A stretch of 64,000 bases of DNA, taken from NCBI GenBank assembly GCA_963747255.1, contig CAVVEG010000022.1, positions 58,077-122,076 on the forward strand, read 5' to 3'. Made by a program: the position numbers and the translations under genes. Positions 43,964 to 51,696 of the stretch are shown piece after piece; position 1 is the stretch's first letter; each line of letters starts with the position of its first letter. A model generated the notes under the pieces. The model did not search any database. It was not told the DNA's origin and saw only the letters and a list, made by a program, of their open reading frames with translations. The DNA comes from CAIYRG01 sp963747255. GTDB lineage: Bacteria; Pseudomonadota; Alphaproteobacteria; Micropepsales; Micropepsaceae.

Positions 43964-45091
43964 ATGAGCGAATACCAGTATTACGAATTCCAAGCGATCG
44001 ATCGCCCACTCAGCGAGGCGGATCGCCAGGCTCTGCGGGATTTGTCGACACGCGCGCGGATCACGGCGACGAGCTTCACGAACTCGTATGAGTGGGGCAA
44101 CTTCAAGGGCGATCCAGCCAAACTCATGGAGCGCTGGTTCGACCTCCACCTCTACTTGACGAACTGGGGCTCTCGCCGGTTGATGATCCGGCTTCCGGCG
44201 CGGATGATCGACCGCCATCTCCTCGACGCACTCCTCGGGAAAGTCGATTGCGCCGAGCTAACGGTCGTAGGCGAGAACCTGATCTTGGACATCGTTCGCG
44301 ACGAGATGGAGTTCGAGGACTGGGATGACGGCTCGGGCTGGCTCGCGGCGCTGGCGCCGCTCCGGGCCGAAGTGCTCGCGGGCGACCTACGGCTCTTCTA
44401 TCTCTTGTGGCTGACGGCGGTCGAGGCCGATGCGTTCGAGCCGGGCGATCCAGAACCAATGTCGGGGATCGGGCCGATGACGGGGACGCTCGAAGCTTTC
44501 GTGAACTTCTTCGGTCTCGATCCATATCTCGTCCGGTCGGCAGCCGAACGCTCCGCGGACGCGAGCGCGACATCATCTGATGGCGCTCGGAGGGTGATTA
44601 CGGCGATGACCGATCGCGAAAAGACTGAAATGCTCATGCGGCTGTTCGACGGCGATCCACATGTGCCGGCCGAGTTGCGGGCTGCGGTTCGCAATCGTCT
44701 GGCGCCCGGGACCGATGCCTCACCGGCTGCCGCGCGCACCGTCGGCGAATTGCGGTCCCGCGCCCAATCGATCCGCCTCGCCCGCCAGCGCACCGAAGCC
44801 GAAAAGGCCGCTGCGGACAGCAAACGGCAGGTGGAGGTAGCAGAGAAAGCCCGCCGGGCACAACTCGACGAGATCGCGCGACGAGGTGAAAGTGTCTGGA
44901 GCGAGATCGAGTCCGAAATCGAGCGCCGCAACGCGCCCGGCTATGACAAGGCGGCAAGCCTTCTCCTCGACCTGCGCACGATCGCCGAGGAACGGAGCGC
45001 GGTTGAGGACTTCGCCAGCCAACTCCGCACCATCCGCGAACGACATGCCCGCAAAGCGCGGTTCATCGAAAGGCTGGCGGCAATCGGATAG
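43964..45091 (+). CDS. Conserved hypothetical protein, possibly defence or stress linked
   Basis: A 375-residue soluble protein starting SEYQYYEFQAIDRPLSEADR then LSTRARITATSFTNSYEWGNFKGD and LMERWFDLHLYLTNWGSRRL. I recall this N-terminal block as a widespread uncharacterised family, sometimes called SEYQYYEFQ proteins, but assign no function. The C-terminal third is a predicted coiled coil rich in Arg, Ala and Glu (ARQRTEAEKAAADSKRQVEV). GGTGG precedes the ATG. It lies next to tRNA-Ser and downstream of a toxin-antitoxin pair, a common setting for horizontally acquired genes. It may interact with an unseen partner. Confidence 0.7.
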   Translation: MSEYQYYEFQAIDRPLSEADRQALRDLSTRARITATSFTNSYEWGNFKGDPAKLMERWFDLHLYLTNWGSRRLMIRLPARMIDRHLLDALLGKVDCAELTVVGENLILDIVRDEMEFEDWDDGSGWLAALAPLRAEVLAGDLRLFYLLWLTAVEADAFEPGDPEPMSGIGPMTGTLEAFVNFFGLDPYLVRSAAERSADASATSSDGARRVITAMTDREKTEMLMRLFDGDPHVPAELRAAVRNRLAPGTDASPAAARTVGELRSRAQSIRLARQRTEAEKAAADSKRQVEVAEKARRAQLDEIARRGESVWSEIESEIERRNAPGYDKAASLLLDLRTIAEERSAVEDFASQLRTIRERHARKARFIERLAAIG

Positions 45092-45114
45092 TGTAGCGCG
45101 CCATGGCGTAGAGT

Positions 45115-45204
45115 TGGCGGACAGGGCGGGATTCGAACCCGCGGTACCGTTGCCGGTACACACGCTTTCCAAGCGTGCGCCTTCAGCCGCTCGGCCACCT
45201 GTCC
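45115..45204 (-). tRNA. tRNA-Ser, anticodon GGA, CCA end encoded
   Basis: The minus strand reads GGACAGGTGGCCGAGCGGCT at the 5' end, an anticodon arm CACGCTT-GGA-AAGCGTG type loop, a long variable arm (GTACCG...CGGTAC region), TTCGAATCC in the T arm, and CCTGTCC pairing with the 5' GGACAGG, followed by discriminator G and CCA. Ser is supported by the GGA anticodon and the long variable arm. The 5' 17 bases of the gene are duplicated at 45611-45627. Confidence 0.95.
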
Positions 45205-45222
45205 TCAACTTCACACTGGGGT

Positions 45223-45238
45223 CCCCGCTTTCGCGGGG
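45223..45238. repeat. CCCCGC hairpin (short palindromic repeat)
   Basis: CCCCGC-TTTC-GCGGGG, in the context GGGGTCCCCGC...GCGGGGATGCC, is a common short palindrome of alphaproteobacterial intergenic regions. An identical copy is at 45646-45661 because of the 423-bp duplication. It may also terminate transcription of the lipid-A-domain gene. Confidence 0.6.
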
Positions 45239-45367
45239 ATGCCAGCTTTTCTAACTCGCTGAGAAAAACTGGCGCGCGAATATAGCGGCCAATCGGATGA
45301 CGGCAAGCGGGGGTTGAGCACCCCCACCCGAACCGGCCCTCGCGCTCACCCCCCAAAGCGGAGGTGG

Positions 45368-45637
45368 CTACGGCCGCTGGGTTGATAGCGCCAATGTCTC
45401 GCGGCGCTCGCGGAAGATCAGGTACAGGTTGCGCGCATAGACGAACAGACCCATGCCCTGCCCGGTGATGAACACCGGATCCATCTTGTAAACGGCATAG
45501 GCGAGAAGAACGACACCACCGCCGACACTGCAATACCAGAACGAGACCGGGATCACGCTGCGTCCGGCGATTTCGCTCTTGAACCACTGGATGATGAAGC
45601 GGGATGCAAACGCTCGGCCACCTGTCCTCAACTTCAC
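45368..45637 (-). pseudogene. Duplicated 3' fragment of the lipid-A-synthase N-terminal-domain gene
   Basis: The left unit of the tandem duplication carries a truncated copy of the gene at 45791. The shared part runs from FASRFIIQWFKSEIAGRSVI to the stop. Upstream of it the frame reads into the duplicated spacer and tRNA start (MKLRTGGRA), so the fragment has no proper 5' end and lacks the first helix. Not expected to be functional. Confidence 0.85.
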
Positions 45638-45790
45638 ACTGGGGTCCCCGCTTTCGCGGGGATGCCAGCTTTTCTAACTCGCTGAGAAAAACTGGCGCGC
45701 GAATATAGCGGCCAATCGGATGACGGCAAGCGGGGGTTGAGCACCCCCACCCGAACCGGCCCTCGCGCTCACCCCCCAAAGCGGAGGTGG

Positions 45791-46117
45791 CTACGGCCGC
45801 TGGGTTGATAGCGCCAATGTCTCGCGGCGCTCGCGGAAGATCAGGTACAGGTTGCGCGCATAGACGAACAGACCCATGCCCTGCCCGGTGATGAACACCG
45901 GATCCATCTTGTAAACGGCATAGGCGAGAAGAACGACACCACCGCCGACACTGCAATACCAGAACGAGACCGGGATCACGCTGCGTCCGGCGATTTCGCT
46001 CTTGAACCACTGGATGATGAAGCGGGATGCAAACAGCAACTGACCGAGAAAACCAATGCCGAGCCAGATGTGATCGGTGGTGAGCCAGGCGGAGATGGGA
46101 TGGAGGATATCGCTCAC
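45791..46117 (-). CDS. Lipid-A-disaccharide synthase N-terminal domain protein (LABN)
   Basis: A 108-residue inner-membrane protein with about three helices. The domain pattern is GIGFLGQLLFASRFIIQWFK, AGRSVIPVSFWYCSVGGGVV, LLAYAVYKMDPVFITGQGMG and YARNLYLIFRER. LABN proteins are found beside lipid A or polyprenyl-sugar glycosyltransferases and are suspected flippase or accessory parts. GTG 46117 matches the family start (SDILHPISAW); GTG 46162 would add 15 residues. The neighbours upstream, a GT2 and an ArnT-like enzyme, fit an envelope sugar modification set. The 3' half lies within the tandem duplication. Confidence 0.85.
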   Translation of the reverse strand: MSDILHPISAWLTTDHIWLGIGFLGQLLFASRFIIQWFKSEIAGRSVIPVSFWYCSVGGGVVLLAYAVYKMDPVFITGQGMGLFVYARNLYLIFRERRETLALSTQRP

Positions 46118-46196
46118 GGCATGGTCAGCGGCTGGACGGCCCGATAAAGCGGGCCAGGACACAGGTGCATGAAGCGGTGGTCATGACGGTTGCGTA

Positions 46197-46925
46197 TCAC
46201 AATTCCTTCGGCATGTCGGCGCCGCGAAAGCGCCGGTTCAGCCACATCACTCCGGCGAGATCGGCAATTCCGGCCACAAGCCTGTCCCAGACGCCGTATT
46301 TTGATCGTCCGGTCTGGCGCGGCCTGTGGTTCACGGGCTGGAACGTGACGCGGTATCCCTCGCGCAGCATCAGCGCAATCAGATAACGGTGCATGTGGTC
46401 GAAGTAAGGCAGCGCGAGAAAGCTGTCGCGGCGGAATACCTTCAATCCGCAACCCGTGTCACTGGCGTTGTCATGCAGCAACCGTCTGCGCAAACCATTG
46501 GCAAGCCGCGATGCGATGCGCTTGCTCCAGCTGTCCTGACGTTTACGCCTTTCGCCGGCGACCATGGCAAACATACTGTCGCCGGAAGCCGAGCGGAAGG
46601 CCGCAACCATCGCCGGAACATCGGCAGGATCGTTCTGGCCATCGCCGTCGAGTGTCACGACGACTCCAGCCTTGGCCGCGCGAACGCCGGTTCGCACGGC
46701 ACGGCTTTGTCCAAGATTGCGGCCATGGGAAATCACGCGAAGCGGCAGTTCGGATTTGATCTGCAATAGCTCGGCGATCGTGGCATCGGCTGAGCCGTCA
46801 TCGATGAAAATGATTTCGTAATCCTCGCCATGCAGCGCGGCGGCGATTTCGCGCGCAAGCGGCACCACATTACCGGACTCGTCCTTTACCGGAACGACGA
46901 CGGAAATCCCGGGTGTTCTGTTCAT
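46197..46925 (-). CDS. Family 2 glycosyltransferase (dolichyl-phosphate mannose synthase-like)
   Basis: A 242-residue GT-A enzyme that would transfer a sugar from a nucleotide to a polyprenyl phosphate. Motifs: ISVVVPVKDESGNVVPL, the first acidic pair IIFIDDGSADAT, LDGDGQNDPADVP (DxD-like), and NASDTGCGLKVFRRDSF. No C-terminal helices are present, unlike ArnC, so it probably acts as a peripheral enzyme. It is divergent from, and overlaps by two bases, the long frame leading to the ArnT-like gene. A likely donor for that enzyme. Confidence 0.9.
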   Translation of the reverse strand: MNRTPGISVVVPVKDESGNVVPLAREIAAALHGEDYEIIFIDDGSADATIAELLQIKSELPLRVISHGRNLGQSRAVRTGVRAAKAGVVVTLDGDGQNDPADVPAMVAAFRSASGDSMFAMVAGERRKRQDSWSKRIASRLANGLRRRLLHDNASDTGCGLKVFRRDSFLALPYFDHMHRYLIALMLREGYRVTFQPVNHRPRQTGRSKYGVWDRLVAGIADLAGVMWLNRRFRGADMPKEL

Positions 46926-47022
46926 GCGGGTCGCGCGGCTTTTCCCTTGCAGTTCGCGGCCTTATACAGAGCGCGGGCGCCGGGAAACAGCGTTCTGCAC
47001 GGGAGCAGGGCAAAACACGCAA

Positions 47023-48795
47023 ATGGGCCGGTTTTTGGATTCGTTTCGCCAGCGCAGACCGCTGTTGTCGGTGCTGATCGTCTGCGCGCTCGCCTGGCTG
47101 CCCGGGTTTTTCACGCTTCCGCCACTCGATCGCGATGAAAGCCGATTTGCCCAGGCGACCAAACAGATGCTGGAATCGCATGATTTCATCGACATCAAAC
47201 TGGGTACCGGGGCGCGCTATGAAAAGCCGGTCGGGATCTACTGGCTCCAGGCGGCGGCGACATCGGCATTTGGCTTTGGCGAAAAATCGGCGATCTGGAC
47301 CTATCGCCTGCCGTCATTTCTGGGCGCGCTTGCCGCTGTCGCCGCATGCTTCTGGCTGGTGCGGGCCTATGCCGCCGCCGATGCGGCTTTTTATGCCGCG
47401 CTGATTCTCGGGCTTTCGGTGCTGCTGATGAGTGAAGCCAAAATCGCGAAAACCGATGCGGTGTTGCTGGCGACCGTGACGGCAGCCGAGGCGGTGATGC
47501 TGCGGGCGTATCTGACCTATCGGGGTGAGGAGTTTCCGCTGCGGTCGATGGTTTCAGCTTCCCCCCACCCGCATTTCGCGCGTGGCGAAATGCGTGCCGC
47601 CCCTCCAGGGGGAGGCAGAGAACCCCCAACCGAAAGCGGGCCCGATGTTTCGTTGTGGTTGGTGCTGGCGGGATGGGCGGCATTCGGCTTCGGTGTGCTT
47701 ATCAAGGGCCCGGTGGTGGCGATCGTCTGCCTGGCAACGGTGGCGGCGCTTGTGATCGTGGATCGGGACTGGCGCTGGCTGAAGATCCTGCGGCCGGGTT
47801 TGGGCTTGCCCATGGCGCTCGCGATCGTGTTGCCGTGGGCCGTTGCCATCGGATTGGCCACGAATGGCATGTTCTATGAAACATCGCTCGGCCATGACTT
47901 TGCCCTGAAACTGGTGGGGGAGCAGGAATCGCACGGCGCGCCACCAGGATATTACACCGCAATCGCGAGTCTCACTTTCTGGCCCGGCACGCTGCTGCTG
48001 CTGCCCGGACTGGTTATCGCCTGGATGCGGAGGAACAATCCCGCACTGCGGTTTCTGCTCGCCTGGGCGGCGAGCACCTGGCTGATGTTCGAATTCGTCC
48101 CGACGAAGCTTCCGCACTATGTTCTGCCGGCATTTCCCGCATTGGCGGCGCTATCCGCGACGGCGTTGAGTGGTTCGACGGATTTGGGCCGGCGTGCGGT
48201 CCGCATCGCGCAATATTGCTCTCTCGCGTTATTCGCCGCAGCCGGTATTGCGCTGGCCGCTTTCCTCGTGATCGCGCCGTTGCAATTCGGAACCGATACA
48301 CGGTGGTGGCTTTATCTCTTCCCCATTGCAGTCGCTGCCATGGTGATCGCCGTCTTGCCGCCTGCACTGACGGGGCGGCCGGAACAGGCGATCATGCGCG
48401 CATTCATGGCAGCGATCATGGTCTATGGAATCGCGGGATTCTTCACCGTTCCGCGGCTCACCGATCTCTGGCTGTCGCCGCGCATGACTGCTGCCGTCGC
48501 ACGCCATGCGATTGCCGGCGATCCGCCGGTTGTCACCGCAGGTTATGCCGAACCGAGTATCCGGTTTCTTCTCGGGACGAAAACCACATTGACCGATGGC
48601 GGCGAGGCGGGGCGCGAAACCGCGCATTCGGGTGGGCTTGCTCTTGTTTCGGACGATCAGCGTGGCTCATTTCTGTCGGGCGTTGCGGCGGGCGGCGCCC
48701 ATGCCGATGCGCTGGAAGCAATTGCCGGACTGAATTATTCGCGCGGCCACAGAGCGCGAATCACCCTTTACCGGGTTGTGCCTGGCGGGCGGTAA
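47023..48795 (+). CDS. ArnT-like family 39/83 glycosyltransferase, with in-frame repeat insertion
   Basis: A 590-residue membrane enzyme with about 11 helices. The first loop carries LPPLDRDESRFAQATKQMLE, the DE motif of polyprenyl-phosphate-dependent glycosyltransferases, then YEKPVGIYWLQAAATSAFG. It would move a sugar from a polyprenyl carrier to lipid A or another envelope glycan. ATG 47023 is preceded by GCAGGG. Residues around 177-206 (SASPHPHFARGEMRAAPPGG region) are an insertion, encoded by a palindromic repeat element, that does not look like family sequence. It is placed between two helices. Confidence 0.88.
   Translation: MGRFLDSFRQRRPLLSVLIVCALAWLPGFFTLPPLDRDESRFAQATKQMLESHDFIDIKLGTGARYEKPVGIYWLQAAATSAFGFGEKSAIWTYRLPSFLGALAAVAACFWLVRAYAAADAAFYAALILGLSVLLMSEAKIAKTDAVLLATVTAAEAVMLRAYLTYRGEEFPLRSMVSASPHPHFARGEMRAAPPGGGREPPTESGPDVSLWLVLAGWAAFGFGVLIKGPVVAIVCLATVAALVIVDRDWRWLKILRPGLGLPMALAIVLPWAVAIGLATNGMFYETSLGHDFALKLVGEQESHGAPPGYYTAIASLTFWPGTLLLLPGLVIAWMRRNNPALRFLLAWAASTWLMFEFVPTKLPHYVLPAFPALAALSATALSGSTDLGRRAVRIAQYCSLALFAAAGIALAAFLVIAPLQFGTDTRWWLYLFPIAVAAMVIAVLPPALTGRPEQAIMRAFMAAIMVYGIAGFFTVPRLTDLWLSPRMTAAVARHAIAGDPPVVTAGYAEPSIRFLLGTKTTLTDGGEAGRETAHSGGLALVSDDQRGSFLSGVAAGGAHADALEAIAGLNYSRGHRARITLYRVVPGGR
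47561..47640. repeat. Palindromic repeat element inserted in frame in the ArnT-like gene
   Basis: CCCCCCACCC, a 9-bp stem GCATTTCGC/GCGAAATGC, then CCCCTCC-A-GGGGGAGGCAG. The same architecture (C-run, variable stem, GC-rich closing stem, GGAGGCAGG) recurs at 53709-53770 upstream of a gene. It lies inside an otherwise conserved coding sequence without disrupting the frame. Confidence 0.75.
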
Positions 48796-49262
48796 GTCGT
48801 GACCGGAAGCGAACCGCGCGTGCCTCCGGCGCAGGCCGGCGCGACATGTGCACAGAGATTCGGTGATGCCTGCGGAAAATGCGCGTATCTCAGCCAAGAC
48901 TTTGGAGGGACAATCCCGCGGGCGTTCCGGGGTGCAGCATCGTCGCCTGTCGCGAACTCCCACAAGGCTTTATTCAAAGCAGCGATCAGCGATTGCTTGC
49001 GCAAGTTTTGCGCAGTCCTGAACTGCCCCCCGAGGGGGGCGCATGCGATTACTTGAGAAACTTTCATTTTACTTTGAATTGTAGAAAAGGATCGTGTCCG
49101 TTTCGGACCCATCTATTGAATTCACGGGCGCAACAACAGTATTCGCCCGGCTTTTCTCTTGACGGAACGCAAAACAGTTCTAAACGTAATGATGCTGGAC
49201 CGTTTGATGGACGAGCCATGGGGGGCGTCGAGGTCCGGCGAAAGAGCGTCGATGAGATACCG
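48796..49262. other. Long leader upstream of the aminomutase operon
   Basis: No gene supported. It contains a perfect GCCCCCC-GA-GGGGGGC hairpin at 49025-49040, which could terminate the preceding gene or regulate the following one, and an A/T-richer stretch near 49060-49110 that may be the promoter. Confidence 0.5.
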
Positions 49263-50582
49263 ATGAATGTCCAGCTCTTGCGAGGTCGCGATCTGCGGCC
49301 TCCATCGCGGCGCGCGCGACTATTACCCGCCGTAACCGACTCATCCCTTTCCACCGAACTCACACCGCCTCGCATCGAGGGGCCCGCCAGGAAGAAGACA
49401 CTTCGCTTTCCCGTCAATCGCGAAACCCGGGCCTTCTATCGAAACTTCTATCCCGAAACGACCGCCGCCGAATGGAACGACTGGCGCTGGCAAATGCGCA
49501 GCCGCATTCGCACGCTTGGCGAACTCGAGCGGGTATTTGTTCTGTCCGAAGATGAAAGAACGGCCGTCGCCAGGCACACCGGATCGCTGCCGGTAGGGAT
49601 CACCCCCTATTACGCGAGCCTGATGGATCGTCTGGATGCGAGCGAGCCGCTCCGCCGCACCCATGTCATGGCGGGCGGCGAATATGTGCGCCTTCCGGGT
49701 GAAGAGGACGATCCGCTGGGCGAGGACCACGACACCGTCGTGCCCGGGCTGGTGCACCGCTACCCGGATCGGGTGCTGTTTCTCACCACAGGGACATGCT
49801 CGACCTATTGCCGTTACTGCACGCGCTCGCGGCTGGTCGGGAATCCCGGTGGCGAGTACCAGTTCAACGTGCGGAACTGGGACCGGGCAATCGAGTATCT
49901 CGAGGCGCATACGGAAATTCGGGACGTTCTTCTTTCGGGCGGCGATCCGCTGACCATCGGCGACGACAAGCTGGATTATCTGCTGGGGCGGCTGCGCGCG
50001 ATCCGCCATATCGAATTCCTGCGCATAGGCAGCAAGATTCCGGCGGTTCTGCCGCAGCGCATCACAAAGGCGCTGGTGGCGATGCTGAAGAAGCATCACC
50101 CGCTGTGGATGAGCGTGCACTTCACGCATCCGCGGGAATTGACGCCGGAAGTGACGGAGGCGACGGCGAGGCTCGCGGATGCGGGGATACCGCTGGGATC
50201 GCAGACCGTTTTGCTGAAGGGCATCAATGATGACGGCGCAATCATGAAGCAGCTCATGCAGGGACTGCTGAAGCGCCGTGTTAAACCTTACTATCTTTAC
50301 CAATGCGACCCGATCAAGGGCTCCGGCCATTTCCGGACTCCCGTTGCAAAGGGCCTGGAAATCATTGCGGCACTGCGCGGGCACACCACTGGCTATGCGA
50401 CGCCGATGTTTGTCATCGATGCTCCCGGCGGCGGCGGTAAAATCCTGATGGCGCCGGATTCCGTGGTTGGCCGCGATGGCGACGATCTTCTGCTGCGCAA
50501 TTTTGAAGGCAAGGTGTACCGTTACCCGGACCCGGAAGGAGCAGAAGAAATTGCCGCCGGATTGGCCACCGCAGCGGAGTAG
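49263..50582 (+). CDS. Lysine 2,3-aminomutase family radical SAM protein
   Basis: A 439-residue KamA-type enzyme expected to convert L-lysine to L-beta-lysine using S-adenosylmethionine, a [4Fe-4S] cluster and PLP. The cluster motif is CSTYCRYC (Cys179, 183, 186). The PLP-binding lysine lies in DAPGGGGKI near residue 390, and the substrate-binding Asp pair is visible as QCDP and VIDAP, which match the lysine carboxylate/amine contacts of clostridial lysine aminomutase. ATG 49263 is a mid-range choice among in-frame starts; ATG 49218 (MGGVEVRR) is possible. It is 10 bases ahead of an ATP-grasp gene, so the two form an operon. Confidence 0.9.
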   Translation: MNVQLLRGRDLRPPSRRARLLPAVTDSSLSTELTPPRIEGPARKKTLRFPVNRETRAFYRNFYPETTAAEWNDWRWQMRSRIRTLGELERVFVLSEDERTAVARHTGSLPVGITPYYASLMDRLDASEPLRRTHVMAGGEYVRLPGEEDDPLGEDHDTVVPGLVHRYPDRVLFLTTGTCSTYCRYCTRSRLVGNPGGEYQFNVRNWDRAIEYLEAHTEIRDVLLSGGDPLTIGDDKLDYLLGRLRAIRHIEFLRIGSKIPAVLPQRITKALVAMLKKHHPLWMSVHFTHPRELTPEVTEATARLADAGIPLGSQTVLLKGINDDGAIMKQLMQGLLKRRVKPYYLYQCDPIKGSGHFRTPVAKGLEIIAALRGHTTGYATPMFVIDAPGGGGKILMAPDSVVGRDGDDLLLRNFEGKVYRYPDPEGAEEIAAGLATAAE

Positions 50583-50592
50583 GGCTTCCGGC

Positions 50593-51603
50593 ATGCGCAT
50601 CGGGATCACATTTGATCTCAGGGCCGATTATCTCGCCCTCGGCATGAGCATGGAGGAGACGGCGGAATTCGACGCCGAGATCACGATCGCGTCCATTTGC
50701 CGGGCACTCATCGGGCTTGGACATCAGCCGGTGCGGATCGGGAATATTGTGGCGCTGACCGAAAAATTGGGGCAGGGCGAGAGGTGGGACGCCGTCTTTA
50801 ATATCTGCGAGGGATTGAACGGATACGCACGTGAAGCGCAGGTACCCTGCCTTCTGGAAGCATTCGGGATACCGTGCTTCTTCTCGGATGCGCTTACGCT
50901 CGCGGTTGCTTTGGACAAAGGCTGGACCAAGCGGATCCTGCGCGATGCCGATGTTCCGACCGCACCATTTGCGGTGATCGAAAGCGTGCGGGATGTTGCG
51001 GCGGTCGATCTGGAATTTCCGCTGTTCGTAAAGCCGGTCGCCGAAGGGTCGGGAAAAGGAGTGGATGCCCGCTCGCGCGTTGCGAATATGGCGGAGCTCG
51101 AACGCGCCGTTTCGGCGGTAATCGGGCGCTTCCGTCAACCTGTTTTGATCGAGTCCTATTTGCCGGGACGTGAATTTACCGTGGGGATCGTCGGCACGGG
51201 CGGCGGAGCCCGGGTGCTGGGTGTGGTTGAGATCGCGCCGACCGGAAATTCAGCGGGCGTGGATTACGGATATGAGAACAAGGAAAATTGCGATCAGAAC
51301 ATCGCGTATCGTATGGTTGAGGATGACGAGGCGGTTGCGGCCGGCGATGTGGCTCTGAAGGCGTGGCGTGTGTTGCGTTGCCGCGATGGCGGGCGCATCG
51401 ATGTGCGGAACGATGCGGCGGGCCGTCCGCAATTCGTCGAGGTGAATCCGCTTGCCGGTCTGAATCCGGAACATTCAGACCTTTGCTTTCTCGCAACTTT
51501 CAAGGGCTGTTCCTATCAGCAGCTGATCGGGATGATTGTCGACTCATTCCTTGAGAGGAATCCGGAACTCGCGCGAACTGTCCACGCCATCCGCGCCGCC
51601 TGA
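50593..51603 (+). CDS. ATP-grasp ligase, D-Ala-D-Ala ligase-like (first)
   Basis: A 336-residue ATP-grasp enzyme that would join a carboxylate to an amine via an acyl phosphate. Features: N-terminal MRIGITFDLRADY, GWTKRILRDADVPTAPFAV leading into FPLFVKPVAEGSGKGV (ATP loop lysine), LIESYLPGREFTVGIVG, and the metal-binding VEVNPLAGLNPEHSDLC. It differs from true Ddl in the N-terminal substrate-binding part (FDAEITIASICRALIGLGHQ). No cell-wall genes are near. It is 10 bases downstream of the aminomutase and is followed after about 90 bases by a second ligase. Predicted to amidate or ligate beta-lysine. Confidence 0.88.
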   Translation: MRIGITFDLRADYLALGMSMEETAEFDAEITIASICRALIGLGHQPVRIGNIVALTEKLGQGERWDAVFNICEGLNGYAREAQVPCLLEAFGIPCFFSDALTLAVALDKGWTKRILRDADVPTAPFAVIESVRDVAAVDLEFPLFVKPVAEGSGKGVDARSRVANMAELERAVSAVIGRFRQPVLIESYLPGREFTVGIVGTGGGARVLGVVEIAPTGNSAGVDYGYENKENCDQNIAYRMVEDDEAVAAGDVALKAWRVLRCRDGGRIDVRNDAAGRPQFVEVNPLAGLNPEHSDLCFLATFKGCSYQQLIGMIVDSFLERNPELARTVHAIRAA

Positions 51604-51696
51604 ACGACCCGAACGTGATCCCGCCCTCGCGGGAGGCCACGAATCATGTTTATCTTGCGATGGAGACTGCATTTTCCGTCGGGATGATTGCAATTC

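Larger units (their letters stand above)
45188..46033. repeat. 423-bp tandem duplication
   Basis: Bases 45188-45610 are repeated at 45611-46033 (offset 423), apparently without change. Each unit contains the first 17 bases of the tRNA-Ser gene, the intergenic spacer with a small GCGGGG hairpin, and the 3' end of the lipid-A-synthase N-terminal-domain gene. The left unit has the intact tRNA beside it and a truncated gene end; the right unit has a truncated tRNA start and the intact gene. Confidence 0.9.

Noticed and set aside
45183..46010. 275-codon minus-strand frame with an internal repeat of about 141 residues
   Set aside because: It is an out-of-frame reading of the 423-bp tandem duplication (423 is divisible by three), not a repeat protein.
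49341..50609. 422-codon minus-strand frame across the aminomutase
   Set aside because: Antisense to radical SAM and PLP motifs; no similarity of its own.
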